From an uncultured Gemmiger sp. (GTDB lineage: Bacteria; Bacillota; Clostridia; Oscillospirales; Ruminococcaceae), in the NCBI GenBank assembly GCA_947628865.1, contig CANRBN010000004.1, positions 1 through 32,766 of the forward strand: 32,766 bases of DNA, written 5' to 3'. Below the pieces are notes generated by a model. It made no database searches. It saw only the letters and a list, made by a program, of their open reading frames with translations, and was not told where the DNA came from. Below, piece after piece: positions 26,731 to 32,766 of the stretch. Position 1 is the stretch's first letter. Each line of letters opens with the position of its first letter. The position numbers were made by a program, and so were the translations under genes.

Positions 26731-27081
26731 TCAGATCTTTTCCTTGACCTTGGCCGCCTTGCCGGTGCGCCCGCGCAGATAGAACAGCTTGGCGCGGCGG
26801 ACCTTGCCGCGGCGGATGACCTTGACATCCTCGACGAACGGGCTGTTGATGGGGAACACGCGCTCGACGCCGACGCCGTAGGACAGGCGGCGGACGGTAA
26901 AGGTCTCGGCCACGCCGCCGTGCTTTTTGGCGATGACGGTGCCCTCAAAATTCTGGATGCGCTCCTTGTCGCCTTCCTTGATGCGCACCGATACGCGCAC
27001 GGTATCGCCGACTTCAAACTGCGGCTTGTTCTCCTTGATCATGCCCGCGGTCAGGATCTTGGCGGCATTCTCTGCGTTCAT
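26731..27081 (-). CDS. rplS: 50S ribosomal protein L19
   Basis: Large-subunit protein at the interface with 30S, 116 residues. Conserved [81 protein letters not shown]. The ATG at 27079-27081 follows GGAGGAG. It has its own consensus promoter and a structured leader of about 110 nt, and heads the block rplS-lepB-rbgA-rnhB. Confidence 0.98.
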   Translation of the reverse strand: MNAENAAKILTAGMIKENKPQFEVGDTVRVSVRIKEGDKERIQNFEGTVIAKKHGGVAETFTVRRLSYGVGVERVFPINSPFVEDVKVIRRGKVRRAKLFYLRGRTGKAAKVKEKI

Positions 27082-27190
27082 AACGATAACTCCTCCGTTT
27101 TTTGACGACGTTCATACCCGGAATGCCCGGCAGCGGACCGCCTGTATAATGTTCGCCATTACCCCGCCGGCGGCGCCGGCGGTCGAAAGC
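27082..27190 (-). promoter_or_regulatory. Structured leader of rplS mRNA (possible L19 autoregulatory leader)
   Basis: The leader contains a closing stem GACCGCC (27178-27184) / GGCGGTC (27136-27142) enclosing a second GC-rich hairpin GCCGGC/GCCGGC region. Ribosomal-protein leaders before L19 genes are known in Firmicutes as feedback-control RNAs. Whether this one belongs to the same class needs a covariance search. Confidence 0.45.
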
Positions 27191-27196
27191 CTAAAG

Positions 27197-27225
27197 ATTA
27201 TAACACAGCAAAATGCGATTTGCAA
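27197..27225 (-). promoter_or_regulatory. rplS promoter
   Basis: Minus strand: -35 TTGCAA (27220-27225), 17-nt spacer, -10 TATAAT (27197-27202). It is strong and sits directly after the DUF2344 gene. Confidence 0.85.
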
Positions 27226-27252
27226 GGGGGATTTTTGTGTTTTTCGGAGGTT

Positions 27253-27897
27253 TCAGCAAAATTCCGTGCCGTCCGGCAGCAGCAGGGCCGTGCGCAGGAT
27301 GCGGCACTGCCAGGGCGCGATGTCCCCTTGCTGCTGCAGCCAGCCCAAAAGCAGCGCCGGGTTGAGGTTGGCGCCCTCGGCGCAGGGCAGGCGCACGGGC
27401 ACGGCCAGGCTGTCCCCTGCCCTCTGCCAGCCAAGGCGCGGCAGGATCTCTTTCAGATCGATCGTCTTTTCGCCGCGCTTGGTCTTTTTGGTGACCGGCG
27501 CGGCGGGCGCGGCGTTATACGCCTCGAGCGCCGGCAGCGCCGCGGCGGGCAGCGTCAAGCGGTAATCGGCGGCGGATATCTCGCCCATCCTGTGCACGGC
27601 GGGCGCCGCGCTCAGGACCGTGATGCCGCGCGGCATGTAGGGGCGCAGCGCCGCGGCCCAGGCGGCGCAGTCGGGAGCGTCCGCTTCCGTCTTGACCTCA
27701 CAGCTCTCGCAAAGGCTCTCCTGCCCGAGCGAGAGCGGGCTGCAAAACGCCAGATAGATGTGCGGGTTGAAGCCCTGCGTATACCACACCGGCAGACCGC
27801 TGCGCTTGAGCACGCGGTGGAACACCCGCTGCAGATCGAGCAGCGAGATGTAGGCGGCCTCGCCCTGTTTTTCAAAAAAGATACGAACGGTCGTCAA
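27253..27897 (-). CDS. DUF2344 protein, partner of the radical SAM enzyme (TIGR03936-like)
   Basis: A protein of 214 residues matching the DUF2344 / TIGR03936 radical-SAM-linked family (FEKQGEAAYISLLDLQRVFHRVLKRSGLPVWYTQGFNPHIYLAFCSPLSLGQES). The molecular function is not established. It is found next to or fused with the radical SAM protein encoded just upstream, so the two probably act together. The start chosen is TTG at 27895-27897: it overlaps the stop of the radical SAM gene by four bases, and GGGGAGG lies at suitable distance. No ATG is available near the conserved N-terminus. Confidence 0.85.
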   Translation of the reverse strand: MTTVRIFFEKQGEAAYISLLDLQRVFHRVLKRSGLPVWYTQGFNPHIYLAFCSPLSLGQESLCESCEVKTEADAPDCAAWAAALRPYMPRGITVLSAAPAVHRMGEISAADYRLTLPAAALPALEAYNAAPAAPVTKKTKRGEKTIDLKEILPRLGWQRAGDSLAVPVRLPCAEGANLNPALLLGWLQQQGDIAPWQCRILRTALLLPDGTEFC

Positions 27898-29735
27898 AAG
27901 CAGGGCCTCCCCAGCAGTTTGTCGGCGCCGCAGCCGCTGCACTGGCGGTCGCAGGGCGGCGAGGGCTCGGCGCGCAGGGCCTTTTGGTATTCGCGCACAA
28001 GATAGGCGCGCCGCACGCCCACGTCCAGATGATCCCACGGCAGGGGCTCGTCGGGGCCGAGGGCGCGGTAGTTGTAAAAGTCCGGGTCAAGACCGCAGGC
28101 GGCAAAGGCCGCGAGCCAGCGGTCATAGTCAAAAAACTCCTCCCAGGTGTCGTAGCAGGCGCCGTTTTCAAACGCCGTCTCGATGACCTTGCCCAGCCGC
28201 CGGTCGCCCTTGGCGAACACGCCCTCCAAAACGCTGGTGGCGCTGTCATGGTAGTTGATCTTCACCTTGCGGCTGCGCACGCAGGAGAGCAGATACTTCT
28301 GCTTTTCGCGCAGCGTCTCGCGGCGATCCTGCTGACAGAACTGGAACGGCGTCCAGGGCTTGGGCACGAAGCATGCCACGCTGGCCGTGACCTGCACGCC
28401 CTTGCCCCTGGCGTGGTCGAGGCTGTAATAGAGGTCGACGACGCGCTGGCAGGTATCGGCGATGCCCTTGATGTCCTCCATCGTCTCGGTGGGCAGGCCC
28501 ATCATAAAATAGAGCTTGACGGCGGTGTACCCCTGCGAAAAGGCGATGCGGCAGGTGCGCTCGAGCTGCTCCCAGCTGACGTTTTTGTTGATGACGTCGC
28601 GCAGGCGCTGGGTGCCGGCCTCGGCGGCAAAGGTCAGGCCGCTCTTGCGCACGCGGGTGGTCTTTTCGACAAGGCTTTGGGAAAAGTTGTCCACCCGCAG
28701 GCTTGGCAGCGAAAGGCTGACATGCTCCGCCGGCGCCCACGCGTTGATGGCGTCGAGCGTCTGCTCCAGGCGCGAATGGTCGGAGGTCGAAAGGCTCGAC
28801 AGGCTGAGCTCATCGTAGCCGGTGTTTTGGCAGAGCGTGCGGGCGCTTTGGCTGATGCGCTCGGGGCTGCGCTCCCGGAACGGGCGGTAGATCTGCCCGG
28901 CCTGGCAGAAGCGGCAGCCGCGCACGCAGCCGCGCAGCACCTCGACGCAGGCGCGGTCCTGCACGGCGCCGACCATCGGCACCACGAAATCGCGCGGCGG
29001 GGGGATGCTGTCAAGATCCTTGACGATGGCCCGGGTCACCTTTTCCGGCACGCCGGGGCGGTTGGGGCGGATGCTCCTGAAGCGGCCGTCCGCCCCGTAC
29101 TCGACCGTATAAAAGGCCGGCACATACACGCCGGGGATCTGCGCCAGCGCGAGCAGCAGCCGGTTCTTGTCCCAGCCGTGCTTTTTTGCGGTCTCGACGG
29201 CGGCGCAGATGCTTTGCAGCATCTCCTCGCCCTCGCCGAGCTGCATCGCGTCGAAAAAATCCGCCATCGGCTCGGCGTTGCACACGCACGGGCCGCCGGC
29301 GATGATGAGCGGCCAGCGCCCGTCGCGCTGTGCCGCGCGCAGCGGGATGCCCGCCAGCCGCAGCATGGCGAGCACGTTCGTATAGCAAAGCTCGTATTCG
29401 AGCGAGAAGCCGACGATGTCGAACGCCGTGAGCGGATCCTTGCTCTCGAGCGCGTACAGCGGGATGTCCAGGCGCTCCATCTCGGCCTTCATGTCCACCC
29501 AGGGCAGAAAGCAGCGCTCACACCACCAGTTCGCGTGGTCGTTGAGCAGCTCGTACAGGATCTTCATGCCCAGGAACGACATGCCGATCTCATAGGTATC
29601 GGGGAAGCAGAACGCCATGCGCACATCGACCGCCGCCGCATCCTTATAGGTGCAGCCGGGCTCGCCGCCGGTGTAGCGGCCTGGCTTTTGCACGGCGCTG
29701 AGCGCCTGCCTGAGTTTTTGGGAGAGTTCGGGCAT
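27894..29735 (-). CDS. Radical SAM protein of the TIGR03960 type with B12-binding-like N-terminus
   Basis: Radical SAM enzyme of 613 residues. The N-terminal third resembles a cobalamin-binding-like domain (DTYEIGMSFLGMKILYELLN, GFSLEYELCYTNVLAML, IIAGGPCVCNAEPMADFFD); the radical SAM domain follows with the CxxxCxxC cluster motif C270, C274, C277 in RGCVRGCRFCQAG. A conserved C-terminal tail contains a cysteine cluster (CDRQCSGCGADK). The reaction is unknown; genome neighbourhoods with RNase G and ribosomal proteins suggest an RNA or ribosome link, which is inference. The ATG at 29733-29735 follows AAAGGAC. It has its own promoter and is translationally coupled to the DUF2344 gene. Confidence 0.88.
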   Translation of the reverse strand: MPELSQKLRQALSAVQKPGRYTGGEPGCTYKDAAAVDVRMAFCFPDTYEIGMSFLGMKILYELLNDHANWWCERCFLPWVDMKAEMERLDIPLYALESKDPLTAFDIVGFSLEYELCYTNVLAMLRLAGIPLRAAQRDGRWPLIIAGGPCVCNAEPMADFFDAMQLGEGEEMLQSICAAVETAKKHGWDKNRLLLALAQIPGVYVPAFYTVEYGADGRFRSIRPNRPGVPEKVTRAIVKDLDSIPPPRDFVVPMVGAVQDRACVEVLRGCVRGCRFCQAGQIYRPFRERSPERISQSARTLCQNTGYDELSLSSLSTSDHSRLEQTLDAINAWAPAEHVSLSLPSLRVDNFSQSLVEKTTRVRKSGLTFAAEAGTQRLRDVINKNVSWEQLERTCRIAFSQGYTAVKLYFMMGLPTETMEDIKGIADTCQRVVDLYYSLDHARGKGVQVTASVACFVPKPWTPFQFCQQDRRETLREKQKYLLSCVRSRKVKINYHDSATSVLEGVFAKGDRRLGKVIETAFENGACYDTWEEFFDYDRWLAAFAACGLDPDFYNYRALGPDEPLPWDHLDVGVRRAYLVREYQKALRAEPSPPCDRQCSGCGADKLLGRPCF

Positions 29736-29764
29736 AGGGGCCGTCCTTTCTGCGGTATGCCCCC

Positions 29765-29793
29765 ATTGTAGCGGATTTTTGCGCAAATTGCAA
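29765..29793 (-). promoter_or_regulatory. Promoter of the radical SAM / DUF2344 pair
   Basis: Minus strand: -35 TTGCAA (29788-29793), 17-nt spacer, -10 TACAAT (29765-29770), with a leader of about 25 bases to the ATG at 29735. Confidence 0.8.
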
Positions 29794-29798
29794 TGCGC

Positions 29799-30254
29799 TC
29801 ACCCGAACAGGCTTTGCAGGATGCGCGCGCCGTCCAGCCCCGGCAGCGGCAGCAGGTTCGCGGCGCCGACGAGCAGGTTGACGGCGGCGAACCAGTACCC
29901 GCCCAGGGCGGCGCCCGCCGCCGCCATCCAGGCGAGGGCGGCCAGGCACCCCGCGAGGTTCGCGAGCGGGCCGGCGGCGGCCAGCCAAAGCTCCTGCCGG
30001 CGGCGCAAAAACACGCCGCGCAGCGGGATGCGCAGGCCGGTGAGGCCCACGACGACACAGGGCCAGCGCCCGAGCAGCGCGCGGAAAGCGAGCACATGCC
30101 CCGCCTCGTGCAGCAGCGCGCACAAAAGCCCGAGCCGCAAAAGGCCGCTGCCGTCCCACCCCAGCAGGAAGGCAGCGGCAAACAGCAGCGTGAGCGGGTG
30201 CTCGATGCGCAGGTGCCGCTCAGGCGGCGGCCCGGAGCGCCGCGGTCGGATCAT
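29799..30254 (-). CDS. Short M50 site-2 protease (SpoIVFB-like)
   Basis: Intramembrane zinc metalloprotease of 151 residues. The metal site HEAGH (H49, E50, H53) lies in the second hydrophobic segment and the third ligand D141 in LPLPGLDGARIL; several further hydrophobic segments are seen. It is about half the length of Bacillus SpoIVFB and has no CBS domain, so it is a minimal core. The ATG at 30252-30254 follows GAGGGGG and overlaps the M23 gene by 35 bases. The neighbour order M23 then M50 is that of spoIVFA-spoIVFB, the pair that releases active sigma-K during sporulation. The protease call is firm; the sporulation role is inference. Confidence 0.88.
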   Translation of the reverse strand: MIRPRRSGPPPERHLRIEHPLTLLFAAAFLLGWDGSGLLRLGLLCALLHEAGHVLAFRALLGRWPCVVVGLTGLRIPLRGVFLRRRQELWLAAAGPLANLAGCLAALAWMAAAGAALGGYWFAAVNLLVGAANLLPLPGLDGARILQSLFG

Positions 30255-31083
30255 GGCGCACCCCCTCGTGCAGCAGCTCAAAATGCAGGTGCGCCCCGGT
30301 CACATGGCCGGTCTGCCCCACGGTGCCCAGCTGCTGGCCCGCGGCGACGCGCTGCCCCGCGTGTACGAACAGATATTGCAGGTGGGCGTAGAGCGTTTCG
30401 TCCCCTCCGGGGTGCAGGATGCGCAGCCAGTTGCCGTAGCTCGCGCTCTTGCCGGCGCACCGCACGACGCCGTCGGCTGCCGCCAGCACCGGCGTGCCCT
30501 CGGCGGCGGCCAGGTCGGCGCCCTTGTGGAAATCCTGTCCCGCGCCGCTGACCGGCTCGGTGCGCCAGCCGTAGCCGGAGGTCGCGGCCCAGGCGCCGCC
30601 CGGCAGCGGGAACGTCAGCGCAAAGGGCGGCAGGTAGCTCTCCTGCGTCGTGCCCGCCGGCGCGTTTTTGCCGCGCACGGCGCGCGTGGCGACGAACGGG
30701 GTCTCGGTGGCCGGGGCCGGCACGGCGGGGGCGGTCTCTGGCAGGGTGGCCGGCGGCGCGTCGGCGGCAGCCGGGCTTTCCTGCGCGAACAGATGCGCCA
30801 GCACCTCGGCGGCGGCCTGCTCAAAGGCGGCAGCCGTCTGCTGCACGAACCGCGCGAGGCGGCGCTCCTCGCCCAGCAGGTCGTCCGCTTTGGCCGTCAC
30901 GGCCGCCGTGTACGCCACGCGCAGCCTTGCGAACAGCGCCGGCTGAACGGCGCGCAGCAAAAGCGCGCCGGCCAGCGCCAGCACGCATACGAGCATCTGT
31001 GCCCCCAGCACACCGCCCGCCGCGCGCGGCGGCGCCTGCGGCGGACGGGTCTCGGGGGCGGTACGGTCGGCGGTCTCCCACAT
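30220..31083 (-). CDS. Membrane-anchored M23 (LytM) peptidase-like protein, SpoIVFA-like
   Basis: A protein of 287 residues with a short cytoplasmic N-terminus, one membrane segment (about 27-46), a helical stretch, a Pro/Ala-rich linker and a C-terminal LytM domain (about 165-285). Zinc ligands are intact: H186 and D190 in HKGAD, and H265-x-H267 in HLHFE. The overall plan and its place before an M50 protease match SpoIVFA, the partner and inhibitor of SpoIVFB. The intact metal site also allows a peptidoglycan endopeptidase. The ATG at 31081-31083 follows GGGAGG. Confidence 0.82.
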   Translation of the reverse strand: MWETADRTAPETRPPQAPPRAAGGVLGAQMLVCVLALAGALLLRAVQPALFARLRVAYTAAVTAKADDLLGEERRLARFVQQTAAAFEQAAAEVLAHLFAQESPAAADAPPATLPETAPAVPAPATETPFVATRAVRGKNAPAGTTQESYLPPFALTFPLPGGAWAATSGYGWRTEPVSGAGQDFHKGADLAAAEGTPVLAAADGVVRCAGKSASYGNWLRILHPGGDETLYAHLQYLFVHAGQRVAAGQQLGTVGQTGHVTGAHLHFELLHEGVRHDPTAALRAAA

Positions 31084-31139
31084 GGGCGGTGCCCTCCCTG
31101 CAGCCAAGTGACGTTACCGCAGTTTATGGTCATCACCGC

Positions 31140-31171
31140 AAAAAAATACCGCCGGCTGGCAGGGCCGGCGG
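31140..31171 (-). terminator. Terminator of the LysR-family gene
   Basis: Minus strand: CCGCCGGC (31164-31171) / GCCGGCGG (31149-31156) stem, then TA and seven T (31140-31146). It lies directly past the stop at 31180. Confidence 0.9.
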
Positions 31172-31179
31172 CGCTGTGC

Positions 31180-32058
31180 TCACAGCTCCGCGGTGAAAGC
31201 GCGCACACGGCGCCAGAATTCCCGCGCGGCGGGCGAGAGCACCGCGCGGTCGAGGCAGGCCATGCCGATATCGCGCGAGAACGCCGGCTCCAGGCGCAGC
31301 ACCTGATAGGCGCGGGCGATCGGCACGCTCTTGAGGATGAGCTCCGGCATGATGGCCATGCCCTGCCCGCAGGCGACCATCGCGATGGTGGATTCGTCGT
31401 CGATGACGTAGCAGCGGGTATCGACGTCGAGGTCGTTCTTTTTCAGGTAGCTCTGGATGTCGGCATCGGTGTCGGCGCGCTGGCTCACAAAGGGGCGACC
31501 GCGCAGCTCCTCGGCGCTGACGCAGCCCGCCCGGGACGGGACGAAATCCGCCGGCGCCACACAGACGAGCGGGTCGTGGTAGAGCGGCTCAAAATCCAGC
31601 TCTCTGGCGCAGGAATCCGACAAAAGGCCGATCTCCGCCGTGCCGTTTTTGATCCAGGCCGCGATGTCAGCATAGCTGCCCTGGTAGAGGCGCAGCTCGA
31701 TGCCCGGGTACTGCGCCTGGAACGCCGGCAGCAGCCGCGGCAGCCAGGCCACACAGGCCGAGTTGAACGCCGCCAGCCGCAGCACGCCCCGGTGCATGCC
31801 GTTGATCTGCTCGACCGATTGATCCAGCGCCTCGCTGCTGGCGAGCAGGCGGCGGATGTCCGGCAGCAGGCTCTCGGCTGCCGCCGTCATCGTGACGCCG
31901 GTCTTGGTGCGGGTGAACAGCGGGAACCCGCACTCCGCCTCCATGCCGGCCACGGCGTGGCTGATGGCCGAGGGCGTGAGGTGCAGCTGCTCCGCCGCGC
32001 GGGCGAAGCTGCCCTCCCGCGCGATGATGGCAAAGATCTGGCAGCCGAGCAGCGTCAT
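31180..32058 (-). CDS. LysR-family transcriptional regulator
   Basis: A DNA-binding regulator of 292 residues. The N-terminal winged helix-turn-helix (about 3-60; FAIIAREGSFARAAEQLHLTPSAISHAVAGMEAE) is followed by a type 2 periplasmic-binding-like effector domain (about 90-290). The ATG at 32056-32058 follows GGAGGGA. The target and effector are unknown. It is divergent from a candidate small RNA and a CPBP-like gene, which are natural candidates for control. Its leader holds the palindrome GTGAAA-TCG-TTTCAC (32084-32098), a possible autoregulatory site. Confidence 0.93.
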   Translation of the reverse strand: MTLLGCQIFAIIAREGSFARAAEQLHLTPSAISHAVAGMEAECGFPLFTRTKTGVTMTAAAESLLPDIRRLLASSEALDQSVEQINGMHRGVLRLAAFNSACVAWLPRLLPAFQAQYPGIELRLYQGSYADIAAWIKNGTAEIGLLSDSCARELDFEPLYHDPLVCVAPADFVPSRAGCVSAEELRGRPFVSQRADTDADIQSYLKKNDLDVDTRCYVIDDESTIAMVACGQGMAIMPELILKSVPIARAYQVLRLEPAFSRDIGMACLDRAVLSPAAREFWRRVRAFTAEL

Positions 32059-32083
32059 GGGGCATCCCTCCGTGGCTTTTGCC

Positions 32084-32113
32084 GTGAAATCGTTTCACTT
32101 GAAGTGTGAAAAA
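32084..32113. promoter_or_regulatory. Palindromic operator candidate before lysR
   Basis: GTGAAA-TCG-TTTCAC (32084-32098), a perfect 15-base palindrome, with a third GTGAAA copy at 32106-32111. It lies between the predicted lysR transcription start and its start codon. The half-sites differ from the T-N11-A form usual for LysR proteins. Confidence 0.45.
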
Positions 32114-32120
32114 AATGAAT

Positions 32121-32149
32121 TTTACTTACCGATAACAATATAGTATACT
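32121..32149 (+). promoter_or_regulatory. Plus-strand promoter of the candidate small RNA
   Basis: -35 TTTACT (32121-32126), 17-nt spacer, -10 TATACT (32144-32149). The predicted start is near 32156, ahead of three hairpins and a terminator. Confidence 0.5.
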
Positions 32150-32166
32150 GAATGCAGAAAAGTCAA
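32137..32166 (-). promoter_or_regulatory. lysR promoter
   Basis: Minus strand: -35 TTGACT (32161-32166), 18-nt spacer, -10 TATATT (32137-32142). It lies back to back with the plus-strand promoter, the two -10 boxes being one base apart, so both cannot be used freely at once. Confidence 0.6.
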
Positions 32167-32273
32167 GCGGTATTTCGATACCGCAGATACCATTCTTCTT
32201 CTCTCCCTTTTGGGCGGCGGCCCGCACACCCGCCGCCCGGATCCGCCGGTCCGCACAGCCGGCGGATTTTTTT
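32156..32273 (+). ncRNA. Candidate small RNA with three hairpins and a CU-rich loop
   Basis: About 118 nt. Hairpin 1: GCGGTAT-TTCG-ATACCGC (32167-32184), with a UUCG tetraloop. Then a single-stranded CU-rich segment (32191-32211, CTTCTTCTCTCCCTTTT). Hairpin 2: GGGCGGCGG/CCGCCGCCC (32212-32220/32230-32238). Hairpin 3: terminator with seven T. No protein frame fits. The CU-rich segment is complementary to AAGGGAGAG-type ribosome binding sites. It may instead be a leader with a terminator for the CPBP-like gene. Not matched to any RNA family I know. Confidence 0.5.
32241..32273 (+). terminator. Plus-strand terminator between lysR and the CPBP-like gene
   Basis: ATCCGCCGG (32241-32249) / CCGGCGGAT (32259-32267) followed by seven T (32267-32273). 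There is no plus-strand protein gene to its left until rluA, so it must end a non-coding transcript or act as an attenuator. Confidence 0.88.
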
Positions 32274-32306
32274 GTGCGCGGCAGCGCGCAGACGCGTGCA
32301 AAACGA

Positions 32307-32335
32307 TTGTTTTTCCGCGCCGCTTATGCTACAGT
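32307..32335 (+). promoter_or_regulatory. Promoter of the CPBP-like gene
   Basis: -35 TTGTTT (32307-32312), 17-nt spacer, -10 TACAGT (32330-32335) with an upstream TG (TGC-TACAGT). It lies past the terminator at 32273, so the gene need not depend on read-through. Confidence 0.6.
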
Positions 32336-32370
32336 AAGAGCGGACGTTTGCTTGATTGCGGGGAAAGAGG

Positions 32371-32766
32371 ATGTTCAAGGTGCAGAAAACGGTAAAAACG
32401 CGCGGCATGCGCGGCGCGGCCACCCAGTGCGCGCTGGCCGCGCTCGGGTATCTGGCGGCGCGCCGGGTGCTGCGCGCCTTTTTCTCGTTCTTGATGGGCC
32501 TGCGCGTGCCGGGCGCCACGCTGGACGCCCCCGTCGGCTACACGCCGGCGGCGGCGGCGCTGCTCGCGCTGGTGGCGGCCACGGCGGCGCTGGCGGCGCC
32601 GGTGGCGTGGCTGCTGCTCGCCACACGCCTGCAGCCGCGCGATCTGCGCCTGCTGCTGCCCAGCCAATGGGCGCCGGGCTGGTGCCTGGGCATCTTTCTG
32701 GGGCTGGCGAACCTGGGCAATCTGCTGGGCGGGGTGTTCAACCGCCTTGCGGGCAAGACCCCCGGC
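32371..32766 (+). CDS. Membrane protein, CPBP-type intramembrane protease candidate (partial, right edge)
   Basis: The first 132 codons of a gene that runs out of the window. The product starts MFKVQKTVKTRGMRGAATQC and has hydrophobic segments near 18-45, 58-85 and 102-120, with LLLPSQWAPGWCLGIFLG and LGNLLGGVFN between and in them. The pattern is like the N-terminal half of CPBP (CAAX/Abi) intramembrane metalloproteases, but the catalytic EExxxR and HxxxN motifs would lie downstream and cannot be seen. The start is ATG 32371 after GGGGAAAG; a GTG at 32380 after AAGAGG is an alternative. The upstream small RNA and LysR gene are possible regulators. Confidence 0.6.
   Translation, partial: MFKVQKTVKTRGMRGAATQCALAALGYLAARRVLRAFFSFLMGLRVPGATLDAPVGYTPAAAALLALVAATAALAAPVAWLLLATRLQPRDLRLLLPSQWAPGWCLGIFLGLANLGNLLGGVFNRLAGKTPG

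Noticed and set aside
31084-31140. Sporulation-type (sigma-E-like) promoter before the SpoIVFA-like gene
   Set aside because: A CATAAACT sequence resembles a sigma-E -10 box, but the -35 part is only T-rich and overlaps the lysR terminator; the match is too weak to claim.

Overview
The window is a gene-dense, strongly G+C-rich bacterial chromosome segment whose gene set and signals point to a Gram-positive Firmicute of the class Clostridia. The supporting features are an alanine T-box leader, a perfect CIRCE operator before groES-groEL, RNase M5, RbgA/YlqF, the rplS-lepB-rbgA-rnhB block, the radical SAM/DUF2344 pair, a SpoIVFA/SpoIVFB-like pair and an extracellular cell-wall-type galactanase. 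The composition and style (high G+C, RnhB-YraN fusion, hairpin-rich intergenic repeats) suggest an Oscillospiraceae/Ruminococcaceae-like gut organism, but that placement is inference. No rRNA, IS element, phage gene or CRISPR array was seen.

Layout from left to right. At 1-1196 (-) is the 5' part of an AspT-type aminotransferase with its own promoter. tRNA-Leu(UAA) (-) with a near-perfect promoter and terminator follows, then a plus-strand RluA pseudouridine synthase. Positions 2469-2845 are an intergenic cluster of five strong hairpins between convergent genes. A 1227-residue secreted GH53 endo-galactanase (-) occupies 2846-6529. Next (all -, transcribed right to left) is the set alaS > hinT > phosphoribosyltransferase > comEC > holA > rnmV (14108 down to 6723). 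It has only short gaps or overlaps and is headed by a T-box riboswitch at about 14140-14411. Upstream are a class B penicillin-binding protein (14444-16066), groEL and groES (16133-18288) with CIRCE, clpX, clpP and tig (18462-21917), then metallophosphoesterase, thrC, rnhB-yraN, rbgA, lepB and rplS (21999-27081). Further right are the DUF2344 and radical SAM genes, a SpoIVFB-like M50 protease and SpoIVFA-like M23 protein, a LysR regulator, and at the right edge the start of a plus-strand CPBP-like membrane protein.

Functionally the window is mostly housekeeping: protein folding and proteolysis (GroESL, trigger factor, ClpXP), translation (AlaRS, tRNA-Leu, L19, RbgA, RluA, RNase M5), replication and repair (HolA, RNase HII), secretion (LepB) and one polysaccharide-degrading surface enzyme. 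The less ordinary material is in the non-coding DNA. It includes a candidate small RNA of about 118 nt with three hairpins and a CU-rich loop between lysR and the CPBP-like gene. It also includes four tandem 39-40-bp hairpin units between groES and groEL, a 13-bp stem that would hide the ribosome binding site of the PBP gene, and two perfect palindromes inside comEC, whose product also lacks the usual metallo-beta-lactamase motif. All coordinates and residue numbers were read by hand from the sequence; no database search was run.
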